A stretch of DNA of 64,000 nt from CAWUKT01 sp964352215 (lineage in GTDB: Bacteria > Bacteroidota > Bacteroidia > J057 > JADKCL01): the NCBI GenBank assembly GCA_964352215.1, contig CAYGRE010000028.1:1-64000 (forward strand). The letters are read 5' to 3'. The notes beneath the pieces were generated by a model. It was not told the origin of the DNA. It ran no database searches and was given only the letters and a program-made list of their open reading frames with translations. The position numbers and the translations under genes were made by a program. Every line of letters starts with the position of its first letter. The stretch's first letter is position 1. Shown here in pieces: positions 49,742-59,359 of the stretch.

Positions 49742-52012
49742 ATGACTACCAATTCGGTGGAAACCAAAAGAGAGCAGGACCGGCAAACGATTCTCAAAGC
49801 ATACCGCTCCCTCATGCGGGAAGCGTATTCTGTTGTATCTGACAAGAATGAACGAAAGGAAATGCGGCGGGCATTTGAATACGCTGTCGAAGCCCATGAA
49901 GGGGTAAGAAGAAAAAGTGGAGAGCCCTATATTCTCCATCCCATTGCGGTTGCAAAAATCGTTGTCAAAGAGGTAGGGCTTGGGGCAACCGGGGTCATTT
50001 GTGCCCTGCTACATGATGTTGTCGAGGACACCGATATTGAGCTGAAAGATATTCGCAGAGAATTCGGTTCTGAAGTAGCGGTTATCATTGATGGATTGAC
50101 GAAAATATCAGGAGTATTTGACCATCAGACTTCAGCCCAGGCTGAAAACTTCCGCAAGATGCTCCTGACCCTGAACGACGATGTTCGGGTGATATTGATC
50201 AAATTGGCAGACAGGTTGCACAATATGCGGACGCTGGAGCACATGAAGAATACCAGCCAGCTTAAGATTGCTTCAGAGACACTCTACCTTTATGCTCCCC
50301 TGGCCCACCGACTTGGCCTGTCTAAGGTCAAACATGAGCTGGAAGATATTGCACTGCAATTCACAGAGCCGGATCTGTACAATGAAATACAGCACAAGCT
50401 CATGCACGTGCAGCGGTCCGACCGGTACCAGAACAATAAGTTCATGGGCCAGATCAGGGATAAACTGCAGGAGGAAGGTGTTGATTTTACCATTCTACAA
50501 CGGTACAAATCCATCTACTCCATTCATTCCAAAATGAGCCGTCAGGGGATTCCCTTTGAAGAGGTTTTCGACCTTTTTGCGATCCGGATCATCATCAAAC
50601 CCAGCACCAAAAATGAAAAAGCGGAATGCTGGCGGGTATTCTCCTTCTTAACTGAGCTGTTCCAACCCAATCCGGAACGGGTGAGAGACTGGCTCACCAT
50701 TCCCAAAACCAATGGGTATGAAGCGCTTCATGTTACCCTGATGGGCCCACGAAACAGGTGGGTTGAAGTGCAGATTCGAAGCGAGCGAATGGACCTCATT
50801 GCCGAAAGAGGGGTCGCCGCTCACTGGAAATACAAAGAAGGCGGACAACGGTACGACGATAACTTTATCAAATGGCTGAGTCGGGTGCGGGAACTCCTTG
50901 AAAACCCCAGTATGAACGCGGTAGAAGTCGTCAAAGAGTTTCAAACCGACCTGGTTTCTGACGAAGTGATTGTCTTTACCCCAAAAGGTGACTTGATACA
51001 GCTTCCAAATGGTTCAACAGTGCTTGATTTTGCCTATGAAATCCATACCGGGGTTGGTAATGGATGTATAGGGGCAAAGGTCAACCATAAGGTGGTCGCA
51101 TTTTCCTACAAACTCAAAAATGGAGACCAGGTCGAGATCATTTCATCCAGCAAACAGCACCCAAAGGCTGAATGGGTCCAATATGTAAAGACTTCCAAAG
51201 CTCGTAACCGTATCAGGGAAGCGCTTAGAAAGCAAAAAAAGACTGTCGCGGAAAAGGGACAAAAGATCTTCAGCTGGAAAATGCGGAATTACCCAAATGA
51301 TAAAGGAGAAGTCACCAATGAATTGTTAGCATTCTTTAATGTTCCGACAGAGCTGGATTTCTTTTACCTCCTGGGAATGCATAAACTCGATATGAATAAG
51401 TTGGCCGAGTTTATTCAAATGAAAAAAAGTGGTCTCAAGGTCTCTCCCACTGAAGAAGGTCTCGACGTCGACCGGAATTCAGACCGCAGGAACTTTGAGG
51501 AGCGACTCAAGGAACAGCAAGGAGTCAATTCAGATATGCTTCTCATCGGTGAAAACATGGATATCACTGGCTATAAGCTTTCGCCCTGTTGCAATCCGGT
51601 TCCCGGAGACGAAATCATTGGCATCATGCGGCCTGAAGGGTTGATGATCCACCGACCCAACTGCAGCAATGCCATCTCTGCGATGTCCAATTGGGGGCGG
51701 AATATTATCAAAGCAAAATGGAACCAAACCCATTCTGTTACCTTTCTGGCCGGGATTAAGATCAGAGGAAGTGACTCCCAGGGGATGATGAACAGTTTGA
51801 TCAAGATCATTTCAAACCACATGAAGCTCAACATCAGGAGCATCACCATTGACTCCAATGACGGTATGTTCGAGGGGATTTTCAAAGTATTTATACGTAA
51901 TACCATGGAACTGGAAAACCTCAGAAAACGCCTTAAAGGAGTTCAGGGAGTATTTTCCGTCACCAGACTGGTCGAAGATACCAACCAGCCTCCGCTTGAT
52001 CAGGACAACTGA
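49742..52012 (+). CDS. relA: RelA/SpoT-type (p)ppGpp synthetase/hydrolase
   Basis: The 756-residue long Rsh protein has a hydrolase HD domain with RRKSGEPYILHP and ALLHDVVEDTDI, so hydrolysis should be intact. The synthetase has RYKSIYSIHSKM and VFDLFAIRIII. TGS follows (VFTPKGDLIQLPNGSTVLDF), then a helical and Zn-finger-like region with SPCCNPVPGDEIIG, and a C-terminal ACT domain. It makes and degrades the alarmone controlling starvation responses. Start ATG 49742; a TTG 9 nt earlier is in frame. The CPBP protease gene follows after 22 nt. Confidence 0.95.
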   Translation: MTTNSVETKREQDRQTILKAYRSLMREAYSVVSDKNERKEMRRAFEYAVEAHEGVRRKSGEPYILHPIAVAKIVVKEVGLGATGVICALLHDVVEDTDIELKDIRREFGSEVAVIIDGLTKISGVFDHQTSAQAENFRKMLLTLNDDVRVILIKLADRLHNMRTLEHMKNTSQLKIASETLYLYAPLAHRLGLSKVKHELEDIALQFTEPDLYNEIQHKLMHVQRSDRYQNNKFMGQIRDKLQEEGVDFTILQRYKSIYSIHSKMSRQGIPFEEVFDLFAIRIIIKPSTKNEKAECWRVFSFLTELFQPNPERVRDWLTIPKTNGYEALHVTLMGPRNRWVEVQIRSERMDLIAERGVAAHWKYKEGGQRYDDNFIKWLSRVRELLENPSMNAVEVVKEFQTDLVSDEVIVFTPKGDLIQLPNGSTVLDFAYEIHTGVGNGCIGAKVNHKVVAFSYKLKNGDQVEIISSSKQHPKAEWVQYVKTSKARNRIREALRKQKKTVAEKGQKIFSWKMRNYPNDKGEVTNELLAFFNVPTELDFFYLLGMHKLDMNKLAEFIQMKKSGLKVSPTEEGLDVDRNSDRRNFEERLKEQQGVNSDMLLIGENMDITGYKLSPCCNPVPGDEIIGIMRPEGLMIHRPNCSNAISAMSNWGRNIIKAKWNQTHSVTFLAGIKIRGSDSQGMMNSLIKIISNHMKLNIRSITIDSNDGMFEGIFKVFIRNTMELENLRKRLKGVQGVFSVTRLVEDTNQPPLDQDN

Positions 52013-52034
52013 TTCATTTATCCGAAATTGACCT

Positions 52035-52973
52035 ATGCACAACCGTTTCCTAGCCAAATACCAATCGGGAAAGCATGACCAGGGCAGTCTGATAGGATCA
52101 TTTGGGTTGACATGGGGCTTTTTCTTCCTGTTCAGTGGTATACCCATCCTGCTAATCGTCTCCTGGTATATTCTGAACGGTGAGCTCACCTTCAGAGAAT
52201 TTCTGGATGACCCATCTAATCTTAGCGGAATGGGTATACCTGCCCTGGCGGTATTCATTGGGGTGATGGGCCAATTTCCAATAAGTTTCATTGGCCTTTG
52301 GTTATCAAACAAATTCGTGCTCAAGCGAAGCATGAAGACATTCATCACCGCGGCGACCCATTTCAGGTGGAAGCGATTTCTTACTGGCATGTTGCTCTGG
52401 ATGGCTTTGATGGCAGGATATGGACTCCTTTTCTGGACCAAGGCACCAGATTCTTTACAATATGCACCTGACTGGGATTCATTCTTCAACTTCCTCCCCT
52501 TCATTGTAGTCCTGGTACCAATCCAGTGTGCATTTGAAGAAATTGCGATCCGGGGCCAATTGATGCAAAACATGACCGGATACCTGCAGGGAAAAACGGT
52601 GCCCTTGGTACCCCTCTTGGTATCATCTGTGTTTTTTGCGGTCCTTCATGGTCTCAATCCAGAAGTGTCAACCTATGGTTTTGGAGTTATGATGGCCCAG
52701 TACTTTTCTATGGGGCTAATTTTTGGGCTCTTTGCCCTCCTGGATGAAGGCTTAGAAATAGCCATAGGGCTGCATATAGGCAACAATCTTTTTTCATTGC
52801 TGCTGGTTTCTTACCCCGGTAGTGTGCTGCCAACCCCCTCACTTTTTCTTCAGACATCGGTAGAACCCTGGCAAGACCTGTTGGCATTGATCGGCATGGC
52901 GACTGTACTGTTCCTTGTCCTCTATGGAAAGAATCCAGGCAGAATTAAGCGTCTGATCCTAAAAGAAATATAA
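52035..52973 (+). CDS. CPBP-family intramembrane glutamic protease
   Basis: The 312-residue protein has about eight membrane helices and the Rce1/CPBP motifs: EExxxR in CAFEEIAIRGQL, then VLHGLNP and LHIGNNLFSLL. Family members cleave CAAX-type, bacteriocin or regulatory membrane substrates; the substrate here is unknown. It is probably cotranscribed with relA (22-nt gap). It ends 38 nt before the convergent acyl-CoA dehydrogenase gene. Confidence 0.88.
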   Translation: MHNRFLAKYQSGKHDQGSLIGSFGLTWGFFFLFSGIPILLIVSWYILNGELTFREFLDDPSNLSGMGIPALAVFIGVMGQFPISFIGLWLSNKFVLKRSMKTFITAATHFRWKRFLTGMLLWMALMAGYGLLFWTKAPDSLQYAPDWDSFFNFLPFIVVLVPIQCAFEEIAIRGQLMQNMTGYLQGKTVPLVPLLVSSVFFAVLHGLNPEVSTYGFGVMMAQYFSMGLIFGLFALLDEGLEIAIGLHIGNNLFSLLLVSYPGSVLPTPSLFLQTSVEPWQDLLALIGMATVLFLVLYGKNPGRIKRLILKEI

Positions 52974-53011
52974 AATTGTAACCCGAGCGATTGAAGGTAA
53001 AAACCAAGTCA

Positions 53012-54715
53012 TCAAAATTGCCAACCCAGCAAGTCCTCAATCGCCTTCCGGTCGGGTGCCTTTTGGGGGATATAACAGCGATCAACCTTTCTCATTAGCC
53101 ACTTGAGGGCCAAATCAATGCGGTCTGAATTTTGCTGATCGCGTTCGCCAATCAGGAGTGCACATTGGAAAACCGTGGTCAGATCCAGGAACAAGGCCTT
53201 TCCTTGAAATTCTAGGGTCTCACGGTCTGCGTTCAACAAGTTTTGAATACCCGTGGTCAATGAAACCGCCTCCCTGATCAGCATTTCCCCATAACGCTCA
53301 TTCTCTGAAACAAGACTTTTGATCTCATCCAACAATATGGACAGGCCACTGGACTTAGCTGCGGCCCGGATCATGTCGAGCACCATGATATTTCCAGCTC
53401 CCTCCCAAATCGGGAGCACCATGACATCCCGCATGATCTTGGGCATGACCGTATCTTCAATATAGCCCATCCCTCCCATCAGCTCCATACTTTCCCGGGC
53501 CAGGTAGACGGCAATTTCAGCAGATTCCCGCTTGGTCATAGGGGTCAGCAACCGTACCAGTTCGGAAGCATTTTCGTCTCCGGAATCAGCCGCATCAAGG
53601 GCACGAACAGTCCTCCAAACCATATAGAAATTGGCCAGGTGAAGACTTCCTAATTCCCAGAGTTTGCTCCGTACCAGTGGATGGTCGAGAGCTATTTTAC
53701 CAAAAGATTGACGAAAACTCAGGAATTGATAGGCTTCTACCAATGCCCTGCGGCCACCTGCCAAAGCTGCAACTGAATTGTACAACCGCGAGAGATTGAT
53801 CATTTCCGCCATGATGCGGAATCCTTGGAACTCCTCCCCGATCAGTTTTCCAACTGTTCCATCGAGCAGGCATTCAGCACTCGCCATTGAGCGAACCCCA
53901 AGCTTATCTTTCAAACGAACAATGCCCAGCGGGTTGCGAGACCCATCAGGCTTATTCTTCTCAACGAGAAATATAGAAAGTCCTTTTGTGCCAGGCCGAT
54001 GCCCATCTGTTCTTGCCAATGCAAAAATGATCTCGGCATTGACATTGCTGCAAAACCATTTCTCACCGCTTAGCTGGTAGTAATCGTCATGCAGGTGCTC
54101 AGCACGCACCAGATTTGCTCCGACATCAGAACCACCGGCCTTTTCAGTCAGGAACATCGCCCCGGTGAAGAAGTCAAGCGCTTCCGCGGTTGCAATATGG
54201 GGCAGCAAACGGTCTTTGTCCTCTTCGAGTGCAAAACGGTCTATTAGCCTGGCAACCCCATCGGTCATGCACAAAGGACAGTACTGACCTGATTCCGCCA
54301 TCGCAAACAGGTATCCTGAGGTAAAACCAAGACTGTGAAGTTCCCCTGCAAACATTTTGCGGTACTCGGGATTCCACTTGACCTGCATCATGCCGGAATC
54401 CACCGCAATTTTCATCAGGCGATCGTAAGCAGGATGAAACCTGACTTCATCGATGGTTTCTCCAAAGCGGTCCCGCTTGACCAGTTCAGGACCTTTTTGA
54501 TCAGCGAGTAAGGACAATTCGTCCATCTCAGTGGCTGCCTGCTCCCCTAACCGCTTCCATTTCGGATCCATCAGCATCCTTCCGGTCAATGAAGAATACT
54601 TTTCCAGATAGGCACGAAGGATGCGGTCGCTTTCGAAGAAGCTCAAACTGGTACGGGCATTGTTTTGCAAGACCCGGTTTTCACCTAACTGAGTTGGATT
54701 TCCTTCGACAGCCAT
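53012..54715 (-). CDS. AidB-like acyl-CoA dehydrogenase family protein
   Basis: The 567-residue flavoprotein has FLTEKAGGSDVGANLVRAEH, the EKWFCSNV flavin-binding block, the LVEKNKPDGSRNPLGIVRLKDK segment (residues ~255-276) and ESMELMGGMGYIEDTVMPKI. Length and the LTEKxGGSDVG form place it with AidB rather than with short-chain dehydrogenases. AidB is linked to alkylation response in E. coli, but its chemistry is unsettled and this enzyme could equally act on acyl-CoA. It is last in a three-gene minus-strand run, 4 nt after the beta-barrel gene. Confidence 0.85.
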   Translation of the reverse strand: MAVEGNPTQLGENRVLQNNARTSLSFFESDRILRAYLEKYSSLTGRMLMDPKWKRLGEQAATEMDELSLLADQKGPELVKRDRFGETIDEVRFHPAYDRLMKIAVDSGMMQVKWNPEYRKMFAGELHSLGFTSGYLFAMAESGQYCPLCMTDGVARLIDRFALEEDKDRLLPHIATAEALDFFTGAMFLTEKAGGSDVGANLVRAEHLHDDYYQLSGEKWFCSNVNAEIIFALARTDGHRPGTKGLSIFLVEKNKPDGSRNPLGIVRLKDKLGVRSMASAECLLDGTVGKLIGEEFQGFRIMAEMINLSRLYNSVAALAGGRRALVEAYQFLSFRQSFGKIALDHPLVRSKLWELGSLHLANFYMVWRTVRALDAADSGDENASELVRLLTPMTKRESAEIAVYLARESMELMGGMGYIEDTVMPKIMRDVMVLPIWEGAGNIMVLDMIRAAAKSSGLSILLDEIKSLVSENERYGEMLIREAVSLTTGIQNLLNADRETLEFQGKALFLDLTTVFQCALLIGERDQQNSDRIDLALKWLMRKVDRCYIPQKAPDRKAIEDLLGWQF

Positions 54716-54719
54716 TTAT

Positions 54720-55433
54720 TTATTTTCCCATTTCAAAAAAGTGACCAATCGACCCTTGCAGATAACCATTCCAAACCGACGCTGAAACCTGGGCATAGTC
54801 ATTTTGATAAATGGACCTTAAGCCAATGGTAGCACGAAGATCGAATTGCCACCCGTTTCTACGGTATTCTCCTCCAGCCAGAACTCCATAATCCCAGGGG
54901 AAAAGAAATTCTGTTTGGTCAAAGGGCTCGTCTTCGCGGAAATCAAAAGCCTGGCCGAGTTCGATGTCTGCCAGACCGGAATTGTCCCCACGGAGCAGAT
55001 AGGCTCCGTAGACACCTCCTATGATGGCCCAGTGTTCACTGGTCTCAAAACGAGCGACCAATGGAATCTCCAAATAGTAATTTCGAAACTGACCTTCTAC
55101 CACACCCTTATAATCTGCTGCAAATGGCAGATAACCCACGTTGGGGATGAATTGAAGGATGATGGTATCTCCCTCGATAGGAGTTGTAAACTCATTTGCC
55201 TTCATAGACAGTTGGAGTCCAGTCTCGAGCGTAAGGCGTTCGGCCAGCCGAAATCTTACAAAGGCGCCATTCAAGCCATTGAACCCGGGAGACACGGTGG
55301 CACCTTCTACATACTTCGAGATGGGAGTACCAAAATTAAAGCCGTACTTAATGCCAAATCCCTCAAATTGTGCATTGGCACTGAAAGGAAGCATCCCCAG
55401 GAAAAACAGGGCTGCCAGGAATATATTGTGCAT
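54720..55433 (-). CDS. Outer-membrane beta-barrel protein (porin family, OMP_b-brl-like)
   Basis: The 237-residue product has a signal peptide (FFLGMLPFSANAQ). The rest is amphipathic beta strands with alternating hydrophobic residues and frequent Gly/aromatic ends (GFGIKYGFNFGTPISKY, RLTLETGLQLSMK, WQFDLRATIGLRSIY), closing with a C-terminal strand (LQGSIGHFFEM). It resembles small 8-stranded outer-membrane barrels such as the PorT-like group. No transport function can be assigned. ATG 55433 is chosen for the signal peptide. It is 10 nt after the upstream T9SS gene. Confidence 0.8.
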   Translation of the reverse strand: MHNIFLAALFFLGMLPFSANAQFEGFGIKYGFNFGTPISKYVEGATVSPGFNGLNGAFVRFRLAERLTLETGLQLSMKANEFTTPIEGDTIILQFIPNVGYLPFAADYKGVVEGQFRNYYLEIPLVARFETSEHWAIIGGVYGAYLLRGDNSGLADIELGQAFDFREDEPFDQTEFLFPWDYGVLAGGEYRRNGWQFDLRATIGLRSIYQNDYAQVSASVWNGYLQGSIGHFFEMGK

Positions 55434-55443
55434 ACAGAAAGGG

Positions 55444-56358
55444 TTATTGCACGATAAAACTACCTGAATATAAAGAGGTTGTTTCGTCATTCAAAAGGAA
55501 ATGGTAGGATCCGCGGGGCAAATCAGAGACATCTGCCTGAGCATCGCGTCCTGCGACCTCTTGCTCCATGATCAATTTTCCTTCCATATTAAATATCTTG
55601 ATGGCGCCTGACAACAAATCCCTTTCCCAGGAGAAACGCACAACGTCGCTGGATGGATTTGGGTAAGCGGTAACGTAGACTTCGGGTGAAAGCACATCTA
55701 CCAATCCGGTAGCGGTACTCAATTGCATATCATCCACCCATACGGTGTTTCCAACCTGTCCCTGAAAGATATCGCCCTCTTTGCTACTGGCAATAACGAT
55801 GGACATAGAGTCCGGGGTGTCACCGCTGAAATAAGTAAAGGGTTCATCCCACATGGTATAATTCGGAACCGAAGTGGTCTGGGTAAATCCGGCGAAAGCA
55901 ATGGTATCCCTGGAACTTGTGGCCGCATTGTACTTGAATAACCAGCAATAAATGGTACAGCTGTCACTGTTTACGGAAGTGAATTTATACCAACCCGTAA
56001 AATTTCCCAGGTTTCCAGTATAGGGATAAGGAATCCCCTGCTTGAGGTTGTTAGGAGGAAGGGCACCTTGGTCAAACTCGCCAAGTGCCAAGGTTCCTGA
56101 AACCAATGTACCGATAAACTGAATCGCACCTGTTTCTATCTTGGCCGCATAGGTTCCACCATGTGCATCCGTTACCCGTGTGGTGGTAACAGGATTGAAC
56201 CCACTCAATAAGACAATCTTGTTGGCGGTAGTCCAGTTGCCGGATGGTTCCATGTATTGACCGAGATCATTCCATTGCTCCAGATCAAGATTTGAAACTT
56301 GACCGAAAGACAATTGGGCAAGAAAAAGCGCAGCAAATAATAGTAATGATTTTTTCAT
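55444..56358 (-). CDS. T9SS secreted protein with PCMD-like beta domain
   Basis: The 304-residue product has a signal peptide (LFLAQLSFGQ). A PCMD-like, probably carbohydrate-related domain follows, beginning NLDLEQWNDLGQYMEPSGNW and showing the family's GNFTGWYKF and WVDDMQL blocks. The end is a type A sorting domain (AYPNPSSDVVRFSW ... DLPRGSYHFLL). Cell-surface location is inferred; ligand or activity is unknown. It is first in a run with the beta-barrel and AidB-like genes. Confidence 0.8.
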   Translation of the reverse strand: MKKSLLLFAALFLAQLSFGQVSNLDLEQWNDLGQYMEPSGNWTTANKIVLLSGFNPVTTTRVTDAHGGTYAAKIETGAIQFIGTLVSGTLALGEFDQGALPPNNLKQGIPYPYTGNLGNFTGWYKFTSVNSDSCTIYCWLFKYNAATSSRDTIAFAGFTQTTSVPNYTMWDEPFTYFSGDTPDSMSIVIASSKEGDIFQGQVGNTVWVDDMQLSTATGLVDVLSPEVYVTAYPNPSSDVVRFSWERDLLSGAIKIFNMEGKLIMEQEVAGRDAQADVSDLPRGSYHFLLNDETTSLYSGSFIVQ

Positions 56359-56448
56359 ACTTTCAATTCAAAATAATTCAGTGATATGCTGAAGCTGCGG
56401 AAGTTCGAAATAATTCAGGTAATATCAAATCAAAGTCATTAAAACACA

Positions 56449-57609
56449 ATGAGTCCCAAAATACATAAGCACCTGATAATCTTAACTTTATGCGTCCTTG
56501 CCAGTTTGTACGGACGTTCCCAGATCATTTCTGACACCATACAATTTGGTGGATACCAAAGGTTCTACGACATCCACCTCCCCCCTGCTTATCAACCGGG
56601 AAATTCACTTCCCCTGGTCATAGATCTCCATTATCTGGGAGGGGATGCGAGGGATGAAGACACCCTGACCCAGTTCAATCCAATCGCAGACACCGCAGAT
56701 TTTGTAGTCTGCCATCCCTGGGGGCAGGGAACCAATTGGAATGCTGGCTTTGCCTCGCCTTACTGGGCAGGCCCGGGGGATACCCTGTTTATCTCTCAGA
56801 TGATTGACTCCCTGGCCATCAATTACAGTATTGATCGCCGCAGGGTCTATGTGGTGGGCATGGGCCAGGGAGGCTTCATGGCCAACCGGATCGGCTGTGA
56901 ACTCGACCGGAAGGTCGCGGCCATCGCCTCAGTAGGTGGAGCCATGGCAGACAGCGCCATGTACTACTGCAATTCAAACCGGCCCATGCCCGTCATGCTC
57001 GTCAATGGCACTGCCGATTCCGTCATCAATTACTACACCGGGTCCCCCGGTTTCTGGCAACCCATTGATTCCCTCGTTCGCTTCTGGGTCCAGCGCAATG
57101 CCTGCATTTCTACTCCGGTGAGCTCAACCCTCCCCGATCTGGTCAATGAAGGGTCCACCATTGAAACCGAAGCCTGGACCTGCGCCGACTCTTCGGAGGT
57201 GCTGCTCTACCGCGTCGTTAACGGAGGATTTGCCTGGCCAGGAGCGACCGACTCCCTCCCCAACAGCGGAATCATCAACCAGGACATCAACTGTGCGGAG
57301 GAAGTCTGGGAGTTCTTCAAACGCTTCCAACTTCCGGCCGAGTTGGTCGGACAAGACGAGGAGATCACACAACTTCAGCACCTTGAGATCTGGCCCAATC
57401 CGGCTCAGCAGGAGCTCAACATCCGCTTTCCTCAGGGAGCAAAAGCAGCTATTCAGGTGGTGGATTTACTGGGAAGAGTCGTCATGCGTTGGGACGAAGC
57501 CAGAACCGGCCACCTCACCTGGAACATTTCAAAATTGGATACTGGCATCTACTTCGTAATTTTGAAATCTGGAAAGGGAACCTTTTCCAGCAAGTTCATC
57601 AAAGAATGA
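56449..57609 (+). CDS. LpqC/PHB-depolymerase-like T9SS protein lacking catalytic Ser and His
   Basis: The 386-residue product has a signal peptide (LCVLASLYGRSQ). An alpha/beta-hydrolase domain of the LpqC/poly(3-hydroxybutyrate) depolymerase group spans about 30-300, and the end is a T9SS sorting domain (IWPNPAQQELNIRF ... DTGIYFVIL). The nucleophile elbow normally GxSxGG is G137-M-G139-Q-G-G, so the Ser is Gly. The usual GGGHTWPG His position is Phe261 in NGGFAWPGA. Asp190 (NGTAD) is kept. It is therefore probably a binding or structural protein rather than an esterase. Confidence 0.8.
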   Translation: MSPKIHKHLIILTLCVLASLYGRSQIISDTIQFGGYQRFYDIHLPPAYQPGNSLPLVIDLHYLGGDARDEDTLTQFNPIADTADFVVCHPWGQGTNWNAGFASPYWAGPGDTLFISQMIDSLAINYSIDRRRVYVVGMGQGGFMANRIGCELDRKVAAIASVGGAMADSAMYYCNSNRPMPVMLVNGTADSVINYYTGSPGFWQPIDSLVRFWVQRNACISTPVSSTLPDLVNEGSTIETEAWTCADSSEVLLYRVVNGGFAWPGATDSLPNSGIINQDINCAEEVWEFFKRFQLPAELVGQDEEITQLQHLEIWPNPAQQELNIRFPQGAKAAIQVVDLLGRVVMRWDEARTGHLTWNISKLDTGIYFVILKSGKGTFSSKFIKE

Positions 57610-57612
57610 GTT

Positions 57613-57620
57613 TATCTTTG
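57613..57620 (+). promoter_or_regulatory. -7 element directly before prfC, near-leaderless
   Basis: TATCTTTG is an exact TAnnTTTG match ending 7 nt before ATG 57628 and only 3 nt past the stop of the preceding gene. There is no clear -33 box. Confidence 0.55.
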
Positions 57621-57627
57621 CCAGTCC

Positions 57628-59229
57628 ATGAGTACGCGTACTGAAATCAATAAACGGCGAACCTTCGCCATCATATCTCACCCGGATGCGGGAAAGACTA
57701 CCTTAACTGAAAAATTGTTGCTTTTTGGAGGGGCTATTCAAACGGCTGGAGCAGTTAAGTCCAACAAGATCAAAAAGGGAGCCGCTTCCGACTTTATGGA
57801 AATCGAACGGCAAAGAGGTATCTCGGTTGCTACTTCGGTGATGGCATTCGAGTACCATGATACTTTGGTCAATTTGCTGGATACTCCTGGCCACAAGGAC
57901 TTTGCCGAAGATACTTACAGAACCCTTACCGCGGTGGATTCGGTCATTTTGGTAATCGATTGCCAAAAAGGAGTCGAGGAACAAACAGAAAGGCTGATGG
58001 AGGTTTGCCGAATGCGCGATACCCCCGTGATCATCTTTATCAACAAGCTTGACCGTCCTGGTCAGGACCCCTTCGAATTGCTGGATGAGCTGGAAAACAA
58101 ATTGAACATCGCGGTGCGGCCGCTTTCATGGCCGGTCGGCATGGGCAAGGACTTCAAGGGAGTGATGGATTTGGAGTCGAAGAACCTGTTGCTGTTCGAT
58201 GCCAATATCCAAAAAGTCGCCGATGACATCGTCGAGATCAACGGACTGGACGACCCCAAGTTGGACGAGGAACTGGGTTCCAAAAAAGCCAATACCCTGC
58301 GCGAAGAGATCGAATTGGTAGAGGGGGTCTATGACAAATTTAAAATAGAGGAATACAGAGAAGCATTGATAGCACCGGTATTTTTCGGCAGTGCCCTCTA
58401 CAATTTTGGGGTCAAAGAACTTCTGGAAAAGTTCATTCAAATCGCCCCCCTCCCACAGCCTCGCCCGACGACCGAAGGATTCATCGATCCTAAATCAGAT
58501 GAATTCACCGGTTTTGTATTCAAGATTCATGCGAATATAGATCCGCGCCACCGGGACCGGATTGCCTTCCTGCGCGTTTGTTCCGGGAAGTTTGAACGCA
58601 ACAAATTCTACAAACATGTCCGTCTGGATAAGAAGGTACGCTTTTCCAACCCGGTTGCCTTTATGGCCCAGCGCAAGAGCCTGGTCGAGGAAGCATTCCC
58701 CGGTGATGTAATTGGACTCTATGATACCGGTAATTTTAAGATTGGTGATGCATTGACGGAGGGCAGCGATGTTACCTTCCGGGGAATCCCCACTTTCTCT
58801 CCTGAGATCTTCAAGGAATTGATCAATGACAATCCCATGAAGACCAAGCAATTGGACAAAGGGATCAAGCAATTGACGGAGGAAGGAGTGGCACAGTTGT
58901 TTACCCAGCAGCCGGGTAACAGGAAGATCATCGGGACCGTAGGTGACCTTCAATTTGAAGTTATCAAGTACCGGTTGGAGCACGAATACGGTGCTTCTTG
59001 CCATTTTGTCCCCATGAACTTCTACAAAGCTACCTGGATTACCAGTGAAGACGAAGAGGAACTGGAACGGTTTATCACGCTGAAACCACGCTATATATGC
59101 CGGGACAAAGATGAAAATCTCGTTTTCCTGGCCGGCTCAGAGTGGACCCTGAACATGGAACGGCAGAATTACCCCAAGATCATGTTCCACACCAACTCAG
59201 AGTTCAAGACTGCAAAGATGCCCGTCTAA
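57628..59229 (+). CDS. prfC: Peptide chain release factor 3
   Basis: The 533-residue translational GTPase removes RF1/RF2 from the ribosome after termination. G1 is AIISHPDAGKTTLTEKLL. The RF3-specific insert is GAVKSNKIKKGAASDFMEIE (residues ~41-60). Switch II is LLDTPGHKDFAEDTYRTL, and NKLD is in IIFINKLDRPG. Domains II and III follow (IDPRHRDRIAFLRVCSGKF, GTVGDLQFEVIKYRLEHEYG). Full family length. It is preceded by a -7 element within 7 nt. Confidence 0.97.
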   Translation: MSTRTEINKRRTFAIISHPDAGKTTLTEKLLLFGGAIQTAGAVKSNKIKKGAASDFMEIERQRGISVATSVMAFEYHDTLVNLLDTPGHKDFAEDTYRTLTAVDSVILVIDCQKGVEEQTERLMEVCRMRDTPVIIFINKLDRPGQDPFELLDELENKLNIAVRPLSWPVGMGKDFKGVMDLESKNLLLFDANIQKVADDIVEINGLDDPKLDEELGSKKANTLREEIELVEGVYDKFKIEEYREALIAPVFFGSALYNFGVKELLEKFIQIAPLPQPRPTTEGFIDPKSDEFTGFVFKIHANIDPRHRDRIAFLRVCSGKFERNKFYKHVRLDKKVRFSNPVAFMAQRKSLVEEAFPGDVIGLYDTGNFKIGDALTEGSDVTFRGIPTFSPEIFKELINDNPMKTKQLDKGIKQLTEEGVAQLFTQQPGNRKIIGTVGDLQFEVIKYRLEHEYGASCHFVPMNFYKATWITSEDEEELERFITLKPRYICRDKDENLVFLAGSEWTLNMERQNYPKIMFHTNSEFKTAKMPV

Positions 59230-59270
59230 GCCAACAGGGTTGGTCTCCCTTCATTCCTAAAAAGCCTACC

Positions 59271-59359
59271 CGAGTGGCAACCAAGGCTTTTCCAAAAGGT
59301 GGCAACCAAGGCTTTTTCATAATGTGTGCCCAGGCTTATTCAAAAATAAAACGGGCCTA
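59271..59359. repeat. ~26-nt tandem repeat reaching a stop codon
   Basis: Units at 59271-59297, 59298-59323 and 59324-59351 share GGCAACCAAGGCTTTTnC in the first two and decayed forms after. The last decayed copy runs into the TAG stop (59359-59357) of the minus-strand lyase gene. Confidence 0.65.

Noticed and set aside
51812..52573. 253-codon antisense ORF across relA and the protease gene
   Set aside because: Spans the boundary of two genes that are clear on the plus strand; no domain seen.
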